Positions 44,755 through 58,267 of a stretch of 64,000 nt of DNA are shown here, in pieces. A program made the position numbers and the translations under genes. The stretch's first letter is position 1; the number at the start of each line of letters is the position of its first letter. Below the pieces are notes generated by a model. It was not told where the DNA came from, did no database searches, and saw only the letters and a list, made by a program, of their open reading frames with translations. This stretch comes from Microcebus murinus (taxonomy: Eukaryota; Chordata; Mammalia; Primates; Cheirogaleidae): positions 3,592,375 to 3,656,374 of the forward strand of contig NC_134126.1 in NCBI RefSeq assembly GCF_040939455.1, read 5' to 3'.

Positions 44755-44888
44755 GTGGATGCTCCTTCCTTGCGGACCAGATAGTCTTGGTACTCTTGGG
44801 TGGCCATTTGCCTTGCTACTTCTCTTGTATCACGTATAGCCTTGTTTTTGTTGTTGTCGTTGTTTCTTTGTTTTCTCCCTTTGTTCAC
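44755..44888 (-). other. Short coding-like segment of unknown origin
   Basis: The minus-strand frame entering the LTR reads AIRDTREVARQMATQEYQDY then LVRKEGAST. It looks less random than the surrounding desert and has no stop. If the LTR and one duplication copy are mentally removed, the frame continues only a few codons to a stop near 44150. It could be a retrogene scrap or an old repeat's ORF. I do not recognise the protein. The Asn/Lys-rich start comes from a (GTT)n-like stretch. Confidence 0.3.
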
Positions 44889-44889
44889 T

Positions 44890-45420
44890 TCTTACTTGAC
44901 CAAATAACAAAGTTAATTTACAAGAAATGATTGTGGAATTATTACAGATTTTAGTTTTGCATAATATAAAATGAGTAAAACCCAGATAATTGCCTACACA
45001 GTTTCCTACATAGTTACATCCATTCAAATGATAAAGATGTGATGTAGTCCTAGCCTTAAAATAAGTTTTTCAGCATTATCCATAGATTTGTTTTTCTTTT
45101 TGATTGGAATATGCCACGGTCACACACACACAAAAACATTTTAAGTCATTCACTAAGTTTTTAAAACTATGAATTTGCAATTAAAAGGTTTACCACTATA
45201 GCTGATATTTAATAGACTAATATTTCAATGATCCAAGGTATATGAGATTCATTGGCTGATTAAAAAAAAATGATGATGTGAAAAGAAGGCAAAGCCCCAA
45301 AGTAGCAGTTTTTAATAAAATACTTTGAGAGTCTGGTAACAAAAACTAATAAAGGAATGTACAAAAACTTGACATAAATCATGAGTTGGCATTCAAGTTA
45401 TATAAAAGCATCATGCAATC
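44890..45420. other. AT-rich DNA, nothing recognised
   Basis: No gene or named repeat. A short CA run lies at 45121-45130. Confidence 0.4.
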
Positions 45421-45434
45421 AAATCAGTTGTTAG

Positions 45435-45781
<347 letters not shown>

Positions 45782-45795
45782 AAATCAGTTGTTAG

Positions 45796-46535
45796 CTGTG
45801 CTGTATAATGGTGTTGACACTAAATGATCTACATAAAACAATTTTCCAGATGAGTTATATATACACAAAACATTGAAAATATAAGCATTTTTGTATAAAT
45901 TTAAAAAGTAATTCATTTATAGGTAAAGTGATGTGGGGGATTTTCATGATTATTTATTTTAATTAAGATCCATGTAATTTAGTAATGCTTTATTGAGATA
46001 TTTTTCTATTGAAAAAAATTACTCCTTCATTGTTTATTAAATTTCACATCAATTAATAATACTTGTTTAATGCTAGAGAAAGGCTACCGAGCTATCATTT
46101 TAACATAATTTCTGGAAATAAGTCCCAACTCATGGTGACAGAAACTCCTAGTTCTCCTTTAATTTCTAGTTTATCCTTTGCCCTTTGATTTTAGCTTAGT
46201 ATGTAGCTTTCAAAAACTTGAGCATATTTTTTAGTCTTTCTTCTAGCTAGATATGGCTTGGATCTAGATACTACATTGTACCGAATTTGAGAGCAAATAT
46301 TATGCATCCAACATTCAAATCATATCCTAAAAGTGAATGGTGATTTTCTTCACTTTCTTTTTTTCCAACTTACTATATACAGAACAGTGTAGTATTGAAT
46401 ACTGTAGTATTCAGCTTGATGAATTCTCACAAGTGGAATACACCTATGTAAGCATTCTCATATATGTGAGCATATGTGAGCGTCCCAGAAATCTCTTTCA
46501 TGTTCCCACCCATTGTGTGTAATTTATGTAATTTT
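45796..46535. other. AT-rich DNA, nothing recognised
   Basis: A 61-codon open frame at 46337-46522 has no known domain. Confidence 0.4.
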
Positions 46536-48190
46536 TATTTCTCCTAACTATAACTTTGTACACTTTTACCAACATCTGCACATTCCTCCCAACCCAAGTC
46601 CCTGGACAGCCCCTGCCAAGCTCCATTGTAGTCTCTGCTTATATGAGTTTAATGTTTTTAGATTACATATGTAAGTGACATCATTTAGCATTTGCCTTTC
46701 TGTGCTTAATTCATTTTACTTAGCATAATGCCTACAGGTTCATCAACATTGTCACAAATTACATGATTTCTTCCTTATTAAAGGCTGAAAAATATGGCAC
46801 CGAGTGTGTCTGTGAATGAAGATAAACATATCTATCTTCATTTTTTATATATATAATCTTCATAATATGCATAATATATCTTCATTATATATTTATATTA
46901 TATATATTTATATATTATATATATATTTGTATATAATCTTCATTTTCTTTACACATTCATATAATGATGGACACTTAGGTTGATTCCATATCTTGGGTTT
47001 TGTGAATAATGCAGTGGACATGGCAGTATAGATATCTCTGCTATACTTATTTTATTTCCTTTAGATATATACCCGGAAGTGAGATTACAGATAATATTAT
47101 AGTTCTGTATTTAATTTTGTTGGTACCCTCCAACCATTTTACCATAACAGCTGTACTGATTTATGCCCCCACAAACAGTGTAAGAGAGTTCTCTTTTCAT
47201 CTCCACCAACAGTTGCTATCTATTGCCATTTTGAAAATTGTCATTCTACGAAGTGAGAGGTGATATTTCCTTGTGGTTTTAATTTATATTTCTCTGATGA
47301 TTAGTTATGTTGACTATTTCCCCACATACCTATTGGCCATTTTTAGGTCTTTTTCTGAGAAATGTCTGATCAGGTCATTTGCCTACTTTTTACTCGGGTT
47401 TTTTTCTCGCTATTAAGTTGTTTCAGTTCCTTATATATTTTTGATGTTAATCTTTTATTAGATGTGTAGTTTGCAAATATTTCTTTCTATGCTATATATA
47501 TTGTTTCTTCATCCTGTTGGTTGTTTCTTTCACTGTACAGAAGCATTTTATTTTAATGCAATTTCATTTGTCAATTTTTGATTTTGTTGGATGTAATTTT
47601 GGGGGTCATATAAAAAATTATTGCCAAGACCAATATCAGGGAGAATTTTCCTTCCTCAGTTAAATATATTGCTAGGTATTTTATTTGTTTTGCAACTATT
47701 GTAAATGTGATTGAGTTCTCAGTTGGTTCTCAGCTTGGTCATTATTGTTATACAGATGCTGCTGATTTGTATATGTTGATTTTTTAACCAGAGACTTTAT
47801 TGAATCTAGTTATCAAATCTAAGAGTCTTTTGGAGGAATCTTTATGGCTTTCAAGGTTTAAAATCATATCTTCAGTGAACACAGATAATTTGACTTCCTA
47901 TTTTCATATTTGATACCTTTTATTTTTTTATCTTGCCAGATTACTCTGGGTAGGAATTTCAGTACTATGTTGAATAGAAGTTGTAAAAGTGGGCATCCTT
48001 GTCTTCTTCCAGTTCTAATTGAGAATGCTTTCACATTTCCCCATTTAGTATGATGTTGTCTGTGTGTGGGTTTCTGATATATGGCTTTTATATAAAAATT
48101 TTGAGGTATGTTTCTTCTATGGAAGGTTGGGGATTTTATTATGAAAATACATAGGAATATAGGCGTTGAAAGAATTCTATAAGTAAAATT
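46536..48190 (-). mobile_element. Old L1, ORF2 and 3' UTR, internally deleted
   Basis: Minus-strand L1: 3' UTR-like sequence from 46560, a TA-rich insertion at 46840-46930, the ORF2 end (GATGGACACTTAGGTTGATT), then the reverse-transcriptase region. The minus frame at 47864-48241 includes AFSIRTGRRQGCPLLQLLFN, the conserved segment of L1 reverse transcriptase. Between about 47600 and 47690 the sequence jumps over roughly 150 codons that L1 normally has. Stops throughout. Confidence 0.8.
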
Positions 48191-48194
48191 ACAA

Positions 48195-48408
48195 AACACT
48201 GATAAAATATTGTAGATGACAAAAATGATAAAAGTTCCCATTAATGAATATGTTGAATTAATATTGTTAAAATAATCATACTGCCCCAGATAATCTATAG
48301 TTTCAATGCAATCTTTATCAATATGCCAGTGATGTTTTTCACAGAATTAGAAAAAATTATAAAATTCATATGGAATAAAAAAGAACCTGAATAGCCAAAG
48401 CAATGCTA

Positions 48409-48450
<42 letters not shown>

Positions 48451-48690
48451 AAGTCTGGAGACATCTCATTACTTGATTTCAAATTATATTATAAGGTTCT
48501 ATTAGACCAAACAGCATAATACCAGTATAAAAGTACACACATATCAATGGAAAAGAATACAAAACCCAGAAATAAAGCCATATACCTATAACCAACTGAC
48601 CTTCAAAACAAAGCAAACAAAAATTTGCACGGGGAAAGGATATCATTTTCAATAAATGATGCTGGCCAAATTGGATAGCCGTATATAGGG
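48195..48690 (+). mobile_element. L1 ORF2 segment in inverted orientation
   Basis: Plus-strand sequence TTTCAATGCAATCTTTATCA, TCATATGGAATAAAAAAGAA, TGACCTTCAAAACAAAGCAA and GATGCTGGCCAAATTGGATA corresponds to the ORF2 part after the reverse transcriptase. It lies between two minus-strand L1 pieces. An A-run of about 33 (48414-48446) replaces the usual AGCAAAAAG segment. Confidence 0.75.
48414..48446. repeat. Poly(A) run inside L1
   Basis: About 33 A residues expanded from an internal A-rich codon stretch, not from a 3' tail. Confidence 0.85.
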
Positions 48691-48713
48691 ATTCTTTTTT
48701 TTTTTTTTTTTTA

Positions 48714-51100
48714 TGTACAGATCTCTCACCTCCTCAGTTAAATGCATTCCTAAGTATTTCTTTATACTATTATGAATAGGATTGTTTTCTTGATTGCTAT
48801 TCATATAGTTTGTTATTAGTATACAGAAGTGCTATAGATTTTTTATCTGTTAAATTTGCACCCTGCAACATTACCGAATTGATTCTTTGTTTCTAACTTT
48901 TTTTGGTTGTTAGAGTTTTTAATGTATAAGACCATGTCATCCGCAAACAAAGATTTTATTCCTTCTTTTCCTATTTGTATGCTATTTACTTCTTTTTCTT
49001 GCCTAATTATTCTGGCTAGAACTTCTAGTATTCTATTGAATAGAAATGATGAGAGTGAACATACTTATTTTGCTCCTAATCTTAGAAGAAAAGCTTTCAG
49101 CTTTTTCTCATTGAGGATGACACTACATGTAGATTTATCATACAAACCTTCATTGTGTTGAGGTGTGTTACGTCTTTATCTAATTTATAAGAGTTTTTTT
49201 ATCATGAAAGTATGTTGAAATATGTCATGTTTTTTTCTGCATCTAAAAGATGATTATATGATTTTTGTCCTTTATTACATTAATGTGGTATATTACATTT
49301 TTTGATTTGCAAATGTCGAACCACTCTTGCATCCCAGGAATAAATCATGATTGGTGATAATGTAATATTTATTAAACATGCTATTGTATTCTGTTTGCTA
49401 GTAATTTGTTCAGGGTTTTTGCATCTACGTTCATCAAGGATATGAATCCTGTAATCTTCTCTTCTTGTACTTTCCTTGCCTTATTTAGTATAAAGACAGT
49501 GATGGAGTTTGGAAGTATTCTCTTCTCTTCAGTTTTTTGAGAGAACTTGAGAAGGATTAGCATTAATTCTTGTTTAAACGTTTGGGTGATTCACCAGGGA
49601 AGCCATCTGGACCTGAAATTTTCTCTACTGGGTGGTTTTCATTACTGATTCATTCTACTTATTTGTCATTGGTCCATTTGGATTTTAAATTTCTTCATGA
49701 TTGAGTCCTGGAAAGTTGCATGTGTCTAGGAATTTAATCATTTCTCCTGAGTTATCCAATGTGTTATCGTATAATTGTTCATACTAGTCTTTTATGATCC
49801 TTTATATTTCTCTGGTAACAGACAAATATTTCTGCTTTCATCTCTGATTTTATTTGAGTTTTCTCTTTTTTCTTATTCTACCTACAGTTATCTTCATTTT
49901 GTTTATCTTTTCAAAAAACAAACCTTAGTTGTATTGATTTGTAAAATTATTTTTCTATGATCTATTTCATTTATTTCTGCTGTGATCTTTATTGTTTCCT
50001 TACTTTTTCTGACTTTGGGCTTATTTTATTCTTCTTTTTCTAGTTCCTTGAGTTGTAAAGTTAGGTTTCTTATTTGAGATTTTTATTTCTTCACGTAGGC
50101 ATATACTACTATCAACTTCTCTCTTAGAACTGTTTTTGCTGCACCCCATAAATTTGAACATATTTTGTTTTGATTTTCATTTGTCTCAAAATATTTTTTG
50201 ATTTCCCTTTGATTTAATTTGTAGTCCATTTGTTGCTCAGCAATAAATGATTACCACATATTTGTGAATTTTTCAATTTTCCTCCTGTTATTGATTTCTG
50301 GTTTCATCCTGTTTTAGTCAGACATGATACAAAATGTGACTTCATTCTTACATTATAAAATCTGTTAAAACTTGTTTTGTGACTTAACATATAATCTATC
50401 CTGGAAAATGTCCTGTGTGTGCTTAACAATAGTGTGTATTCTGATGCTGTTGGATGGAATGTTATCTATATGTCTGTTAGGTACACTTGATCAATAGTGT
50501 TGTACAAAGTCTATTGTTTATTAATTTCCTGTCTGGATGATGTATCCCATTGTTGAAAGCAGGGCATGGAATTCCCCTACTATTATTGTATTGGTGTACT
50601 TTATTTCTGTTAATTTTGTTTTATATATTTAGCTGATCCAATGTTGGGTACATATATATTGACAATTATTATATCCTCTTGGTGGATTGACTCCATTATC
50701 ATTATGTATTGGCCTTTTTTCTCTCGTGACAGTTTTTTATTTAAAGTCTGTTTTGTCTGAAATAAGCATAGCTACTCCTGCTATAATTTCATTAGCAATT
50801 TCATGGAATATCTTCACTTTCAGCCTATGTGTTTCTTTGATACTACAGTGAGGTTTTCATTTGGTTTTGTTTTGCTTTTACAGAAAGCATATAGTTAGAT
50901 CTTATCTCTTTATCCATTCAGGCTCTCTATGTCATTTGATTGGAGAATTTAATCATTTACAATTAAAGCAGTCATTGATATGTAAAGATTTACTATAGCT
51001 ATTTTGTTTTTTGTACTTCTTTTTTTCCCTTTTCCCTTGATGTCTCTCTTTGCATTTCAGTGACTTTTTTTTTTTTTGTAGTCTTATGTTGTGGTTCTGT
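48714..51100 (-). mobile_element. Old L1 ORF2, 5' half
   Basis: Minus-strand L1 covering the endonuclease (about 50.2-50.95 kb; TTAAAGTCTGTTTTGTCTGA) through the reverse transcriptase (GACCATGTCATCCGCAAACA, ATTCTAGTGTTCTATTG-like). It ends abruptly at a T-run (48694-48712), where the inverted segment begins. Many stops. The 84-codon plus-strand frame at 48907-49161 is a shadow. Confidence 0.8.
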
Positions 51101-54100
51101 TTTCTTTATCTTTGATCTATATATTAGTTTTAAAAAATTATTTTGTACTTTGTAGTACAAGGCTTACATGCTTACATAAAACATAATTATAACACTCTAT
51201 TTTAAGCTGATTAAAAATTTAACTTCGAATGCACACAAAAACTCTGCATTTTAACTTCTCCTCTCCTGTTATATGATTGATGTTAAAATTTACATCTTTT
51301 ATGTATTGTAAATCTGTTGTTATTATAGTTATAATTGTTTTAAAACTTTCATTTGTTAATTTTAATACTATCATTAAAAGTGATTAAGATCCTGAAACAG
51401 AATCATTTTATTGGAATAACTAGGCTTAACTGAAGAATGAAGTAAGACAGAAACTAGTACTTCAGACTTCAATAATTTTAAATAAAATTAATTTTGTTAT
51501 AAGTTTATAATTTGCAATCAAATTTTGAGTTGTGGAAGTCAAATTATAAGCTATATATTTCTAAAGTAGTTAAATAGTTTAATAAATAAGTCAGATAAAA
51601 ATGAGATTTTTGAGTTCATATATACAGTCATCTATGTGTATATATATATATATAGAGAGAGAGATGCATGTACACATATATGTGTATATATGTGTGTTCT
51701 TATACATTACAAACAGGTTATAATGCAATCTGAATAATCAAATTGTAAATAAATGGACTGTGGCTGATATTCCAGAAAAAGGTTGAATTCTAGTGTTTTA
51801 TTTGGGCATGTTGAAGTAGACAGTAATAAAACTTGGTTTTATTTTCTTATATTTTAGTAATCATAATGATAGCAATGTCACTTGTAGTTTTTATAAAGGC
51901 ACTTCACATACATTAATTATTGAAATTGTCTTTGTGTTTCCTAAGAGTATATACATTTTGTCAAATAAATAATGAAGTTGAAACAACAGAACAACATACT
52001 CATTCATAAAATACTCTTTGCCAAAGTTTACAGTATATATTTCCATGTTTGAAATTTATGGAATTAATTAGTTTATCTTATATATCATTGAAAAAGATGT
52101 AATATAAACATTTTATTAAGGAGTGTTCAAAAGTAAACTATATTATGTTATACCATGGATACACACACACCTAGACACATGCACACTATACAGTACTATA
52201 GAAAATAGAAAGCAACAATACAAAATAAATGAGATCATTTGGTACTGATTCAGGGCAGTGGCATAGTAATGTGTCTATTTTTAAAACTCATATTTAGATT
52301 CTAATATTCCTTTATCACATTGGAGTTGGAATTCTCTATCATTCTGTAGTCTAAATTATCTATGATATATAGAGAATATGCCAAAGAAAAGTATTTTAAT
52401 TTTTATCCCTAAAACCCATGTCTCTTTTTGTTCTTTGCCAAATTGAACTAAACAGCACCTTGCAATTTCTTATATTTATTTTATTTGGCACTATGATGCT
52501 CTTAGATTCTAAGATCAGATCCACATACAATTTGTTTTTCAGCAAATATTTTCAGTGTCAGATTCTCTGCTAGGTGTTGGGATAATATGGAAGCCAGACC
52601 ATGTACCCTTTTCCTTCTTGACAGAACTGATTTCAATCATCTCTTAAAGAAAACCAATGTTCTTGCCACAGTATGCACCATGGTGAATATTAGAGCACAG
52701 ATCTTAGAGTGGCCAGTTTAATGGTGATGGAGGGAATAGCTAAGACCACACAGGCTGTGGCCAATGAGAGGTGAAGCAAGTGAGGCTGTTCAAGTTTTCC
52801 CAGGAGCAGTGTTTGAGCAGTGGCCTATGGTGCCAGTCGAACTGGTACATGTATCAGCTTCAGAGCCAAGCGTGATATTTAACAACAGTTAGATCAAGGA
52901 AATCATACCAGAGATGAAGGTATGCCAGCTAAGTCACTCCTAAAAGCCAGCTCGAGACTTGAAATATTCTCTCTCTTAATACCATGACAAAATATTATTC
53001 ACATAATTCTCTTTTCTTAAACATAGGAAGCCTTCTATAAAGGGAAGCCTAAGGAGATTATCTGAGAAAATTTGCATTTTTAAAAAGCTCAAACAACAAA
53101 ACATGTTTATAATAATGAATATAATAAGCTTTATAGAAATCCATAATTAATTTAAAATTAAATTAAAAGATCATCATATTCTTAGCATTTCCTAAAATTT
53201 CTCAATTTTAACCCATATTTTACCTAAATGTATTTCTTCACACTATAAGCAAAATGAGTTGGATAAGTGTTTCTTATAATTCCTATAAGAACAACTTGTT
53301 TTATAAAGAGCAAGAAGTATTAGAAAAATAAAATATTAGTTCAAATCCCAATTCTGCCCCTCAAAATAACTGAGCAAATCATTTTTAGAAAATGATTTGA
53401 CTAAAAAAATTTCTTATCGGAATGAAAAATATGAAATGGCATGCAAAATATAATGGCATTATATTTTAGGTGTAAAATATGCAAAACCAAATTTATTTTG
53501 CTTATTTACCTTTGCTTTTATACAACTTATATTGTGAAGAGCTGAAATATCACATTTCTAATTAGGCCAACAATTTCTAGAATGCAAACATAAAGATATA
53601 TAGTTACTATAATGTGACCAAAAATGCAATTTTAATTCTGTTGATTCATTAAATATTCAAAATTTATTGAATGTCTACAGATGCCAGATAGTGTGCAAGG
53701 CACTGATTTGAACTTAGTCTTATTTTGAATCATTCATATTTTATTTGATCTACAAAATTTATGGTAAGAAAGAAAAATGCCAGTATGTAATGTTAATGAA
53801 ATAAAATGTTCAGCAGAGTAATGAACTGTCAATGGAGGAAAAACCTGTTCTACATTACAGAGGAAATGTATGACACATTTATTCAGCTTGATGTAAATGC
53901 TTTCTGCAAATTTACACATTTTATTAACATTTGCAAATTCAGCAGTTACTGCATGACATCCTCTAATTTACAAAAAATCTAGTCATGACAATGAGATAAA
54001 ATGAAAATTGTTCATTTTCAGGTTAAAGAATGCATTTTTAATGCTAACATGTCATTTGGAGTTATGAAATTACTATATCCAGTACATCATGATCTTTAAG

Positions 54101-54365
54101 ACCTTTTCTATTCTCTATGTAAAAACAATTTTCAGAGACATATGTTTTGCTTCTCAGGAAACCCTGCTTCTGTTATTGACATATACCAGTTTCTTTATAA
54201 AATAATGTATTTCCTGATATACATTGTGCATCATCCACAATGAAGAGCAATTTTATTATTACAAAGCAATTGAAAGAGCAGGATTCTATAAGTTCTTTCA
54301 AAGATACATCATCTAAGTAAAATTACAAAGTTATTTTCAAAATAACATTTCTTCCTTTCAAACAA
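51101..54365. other. Long AT-rich stretch, no gene supported
   Basis: A 3.3-kb region with TA/GA/CA microsatellite patches at 51635-51700 and no open frame of note (61 codons at 53734-53919, minus). The part 52560-52960 is less AT-rich but shows no exon that I can defend. Confidence 0.4.
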
Positions 54366-54369
54366 ATAA

Positions 54370-55400
54370 TTCAATTTTGAAAATCAGCAGAGGGCTTGAA
54401 TGAATATTTTTCCAAAGAAGGCATACAAATGGCCACTAAGTACATGAAATGGGGCTCAACATAACTAATTATCAGAGCAATGCAGATGAAAACCATAATA
54501 AGATGAAATATCAATCACCTCATACGTGTTAAGGTGAGTAATATTTTAAAATGAATGAATGAATAACAAGTGCTGTGAGGATGTAGGGAAACTGGAGCCC
54601 TCATATACTGCTGGTGGAGATGAGAAATGGTGAGACCCTATGGAAAACCATATGGAGTTTCCTGAAAAAATTAAATGTGGCACTACTCTATGACCCAGCA
54701 ATCCTGCTTCTTAGTATATACCCAAAAGAACTGAAACCAGGATCTTGAAGAGATACCTGCACCCTTACGTTCATTGCAGCATTATCCACAATAGTCAAGA
54801 TATGGAAACAACCCAATGTCCATCAACAGATGAATGGATAAAACATAATGTTATTTAGCTTTAAGAAAGTGGGTAATCCTTCCATTTGCAACAACGTGGA
54901 TAAACCCACAGGATATCACAATAAGTGAAATAAATCAGTCACAAAATAAACACTGCATAATTCCAGTTTTATGAGGTATTTAAAGGAATCAAACTCATAG
55001 AAGCAGAGAATAGAATGATGGTTGCCAGGAACTGTGGGTAAAGGGAAATGGGGAATTGCTTTACAATGCATATTTTTTTTACATGCAAAATGAATAAATT
55101 CTAAAGGTCTGCTGTACTACAGTGCCTATGGTTGATAAGGTATTATGAACTTTAAAATATATTGAGAATATAGATATCATATTAAATGTTCTTAGCAACC
55201 AAACAAAAATGCCATAGAAAAACACAAGGAAATTTTTGGAAGTTAAGGATATATTTAGGACCTTGGTTACAATGATGGTACCACATATATATGCATATAT
55301 CCAAACTAATCAAGATATATAAATTAAATATGTACAAGTTTTGTACAGCAACTGTACTTCAATAAAGCTACACAGAATTAGTTTCAAGTATGGGAAAAGG
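54370..55400 (+). mobile_element. Ancient L1 ORF2 C-terminus and 3' UTR
   Basis: AAAATCAGCAGAGGGCTTGA, AATGGCCACTAAGTACATGA, TATACTGCTGGTGGAGATGA, CAGCAATCCTGCTTCTTAGT and the 3' UTR phrase GAATGATGGTTGCCAGGAAC follow L1 order on the plus strand. Fully decayed. Confidence 0.82.
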
Positions 55401-56340
55401 TTAAAAGGAAAAATAATAGATCCTTAGAAGCTTAACTGCTTTAATAATAAGAACACTTATTTTATAGACTCACTTGAAATTCTTCTGAATACTAATAGAT
55501 ATTTTCTTATCAAGCTGCCTTTAGCATATCTTGTATTACATTTATACCTATTTCCTCTGTAAAGATGACATCTCCAAACTCCCCCAAACTCAGTTACCAA
55601 GGTTGTATGTATTTCATGATTCCATTTTTTCTAACTCAAGAACTTATTGTAGGTTCAACATCTCTCTGCCTCTACCCCGATAGCCCCCTTCTCTTTCCTT
55701 GATCCTAGGTTTTCCTTTCCATGATTGGTTCTCTTCCTTTTTATTATAAATTATAAATTTTTTAGGATTTTTGCTAAAATAAATTAAACCATAAGACAGT
55801 TTTTGTTATACAGTGAGAAAATTAATGGCCTAAGACTTTGCTGAAATTTTTCATTTTGAGATCTCTTGAATGTCTATATATACTTTTCTCATCTATTTCA
55901 ACACTTCTGAAATCTAAAACAAAATACAATTATTAATATTGCTTACATCACTAAAAATTCCCACAGATTTCCATAATAAAATTACTATATGTTAATAAAA
56001 TAACATACAAATGCCCTAAAATTAATCATATTATGATATTAGTAATAACATTGATATTGAATTGGATCTATAGCTTCTGTTCATACACATTCTGTAAATG
56101 CACTGCACACAAGCAACTAACTACCAAGGACAGGTCTGGTCCACTCCTAACATGCTGAGGTGGTGGGTTTGGCTACAAGCCAAGGTCGATTATGTTGTAA
56201 TTTTATTGAACTTAATTCCCTATTCCAACAGAAGAGAGGCTGCTACTTCTCCTAATGTTGAGTCTTAAAAAATTATAAACAAAGGGCTAGAGGACCCATT
56301 CTCCAGCCCAATACCTAGCACTGCCACGTTACTATATGAC
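55401..56340. other. AT-rich DNA, nothing recognised
   Basis: No gene or named repeat is supported here. Confidence 0.4.
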
Positions 56341-57090
56341 ACCCTGGAAGATTTATATTTTGTATACAGCTAGCTGTTTCTCCACAGCAGCAACCTCAAA
56401 ACTCAGTGGCTTAAAATCACAACCATGGCTGGGCTTGGTGGCTCACACCTGTAATCCTAGCTCTCTGGGAGGCCGAGGCGGGATTGTTTGAGCTCAGGCG
56501 TTGGAAACCAACCTGAGCAAGAGCAACACCCATCTCTACTACATACAGAAAGAAATTAATTGGCCAACTAATATATATAGAAAAAAATTAGTCAGGCATA
56601 GTGGCGCGTGCCTGTAGTCCCAGCTACTCGGGAGGCTGAGGCAGGAGGCTTGCTTGAGCCCAGGAGTTTGAGGTTGCTGTGAGCTAGGCTGACACCACAG
56701 CACTCACTCTAGCAGGTGCAACAAAGTGAGACTCTGTCTCAAAAAACAAAACAAACAAAAAAAAACCACAACCGTTTATTTAGCTCAAAGTATACAGGTC
56801 ATCTGGGCTATTCTGATCACATCAGAGCTTACAGCATGAATCTGTGGTGTGGTCAACTGTCAGTGGGGCACAGGACTTAACGCAGGGCAAATTCTCTCAA
56901 GTGTTTTAGTGTTGGCAGAGAGAAAGCTGGTGTTTTATACCTCTTCTCCACTTGCCTCTTACCCTTCAGCATGCTACCTGTGCTTATTCACATGGTCGAG
57001 GCAGGATTCCAGTAAGAAGAAAGAACCTTACAGATCTCTTTAGGTCTTAGAACTAGAACAATGTAATTTCCAACACATTTTATTAAGTCA
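56341..57090 (-). mobile_element. Ancient interspersed repeat interrupted by an Alu
   Basis: CTCAAAACTCAGTGGCTTAAAA before the Alu and CCGTTTATTTAGCTCAAAGT, then CAGTGGGGCACAGGACTT, after it are the two sides of one old repeat, probably LTR- or MER-type in reverse. The exact family is uncertain. The 64-codon frame at 56849-57043 lies within it and is not a gene. Confidence 0.45.
56425..56761 (+). mobile_element. Strepsirrhine Alu
   Basis: A dimeric Alu (GGCTGGGCTTGGTGGCTCAC) with the middle insertion ATTGGCCAACTAATATATA. The target duplication AAAATCACAACC (56413-56424) against AAAACCACAACC (56762-56773) has one mismatch. Confidence 0.94.
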
Positions 57091-57105
57091 CAAAGCCAAT
57101 CTGAA

Positions 57106-57380
57106 GCCAGGTGCAGTGGCTCACATCTGTAATCCTAGTACTCTGGGAGGCTGAGGTGGGAGGATTGCTTGAACTCAGGAGTTCCAGATCAGCCTGAGCA
57201 AGAGTAAGATCTAGTCTCTGCTAAAAATAGCAAAAATTAGCAAGGCATGGTGGCATGTGCTCATAGTCCCAGCTACTCAGGAGGCTGAGAGAGGAGGATT
57301 GCTTGATCCCAGGAGTTCGAGGTTGCTGTGAGCAAGGCTGACACCATGGCACTCTACCCTGGCCAACAGAGTGAGACTCT

Positions 57381-57413
<33 letters not shown>

Positions 57414-57414
57414 T
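57106..57414 (+). mobile_element. Older Alu lacking the lemur insertion
   Basis: A dimeric Alu with CTCTGCTAAAAATAGCAAAA in the middle instead of the strepsirrhine insertion, so an AluJ-like lineage. It ends in about 28 A. The target duplication GCCAATCTGAA (57095-57105) / GCCAGTCTGAA (57415-57425) has one mismatch. Confidence 0.93.
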
Positions 57415-57425
57415 GCCAGTCTGAA

Positions 57426-57906
57426 TAGAAGGGTTAGGGAAATAAAATAAAACTATATTGGGAAATTTATCTTAGAAAAACCACAAAGTTTACTTTCCAT
57501 ATTCCCTACCAAATATCAGATACAAAATAATTTTGGTCAAATGAATGAATAATAGCTGTTTTTGTCAGATTCCATTTTATTAAACTGTAGTGTTTATATT
57601 ATTCAATACTTCTAATGTTCTAGATAGTGCAATAAATGCTTTAAATTTTTGGTTAGTTTAACTTATGAACAAGCTATTGAAATACATTTATCTAGCAAAT
57701 ACTTTGTTGCTTACCATTTGTAAAGTATTATTCTAGTGGAAAAAAGAGAAAAACTTCCTGCTTCCATTCAGTTTGCCTTCTAGTTGGAAAGATGGATAAT
57801 AAACAAATAAAAGCAGGAAAAACATATGCTATCTACCTAAACAAACCTACTTTAAATAGGAAGATATAGGCTATTAGCAAAACAATGTCAAAGATATACT
57901 ATAATC
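57426..57906. other. AT-rich DNA, nothing recognised
   Basis: Sequence between two Alus with no gene or named repeat. Confidence 0.4.
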
Positions 57907-57917
57907 AAAAGCAAGTT

Positions 57918-58256
<339 letters not shown>

Positions 58257-58267
58257 AAAAGCAAGTT

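Noticed and set aside
44463..44888. A single 141-codon gene on the minus strand.
   Set aside because: About two thirds of the frame lies inside the solo LTR, and the rest is a separate segment outside the target duplication. The fusion is accidental.
52560..52960. A possible exon or processed pseudogene in a less AT-rich stretch.
   Set aside because: Stops occur in all frames, there is no recognisable protein, and I could not identify paired splice sites, a poly(A) tail or target duplication.
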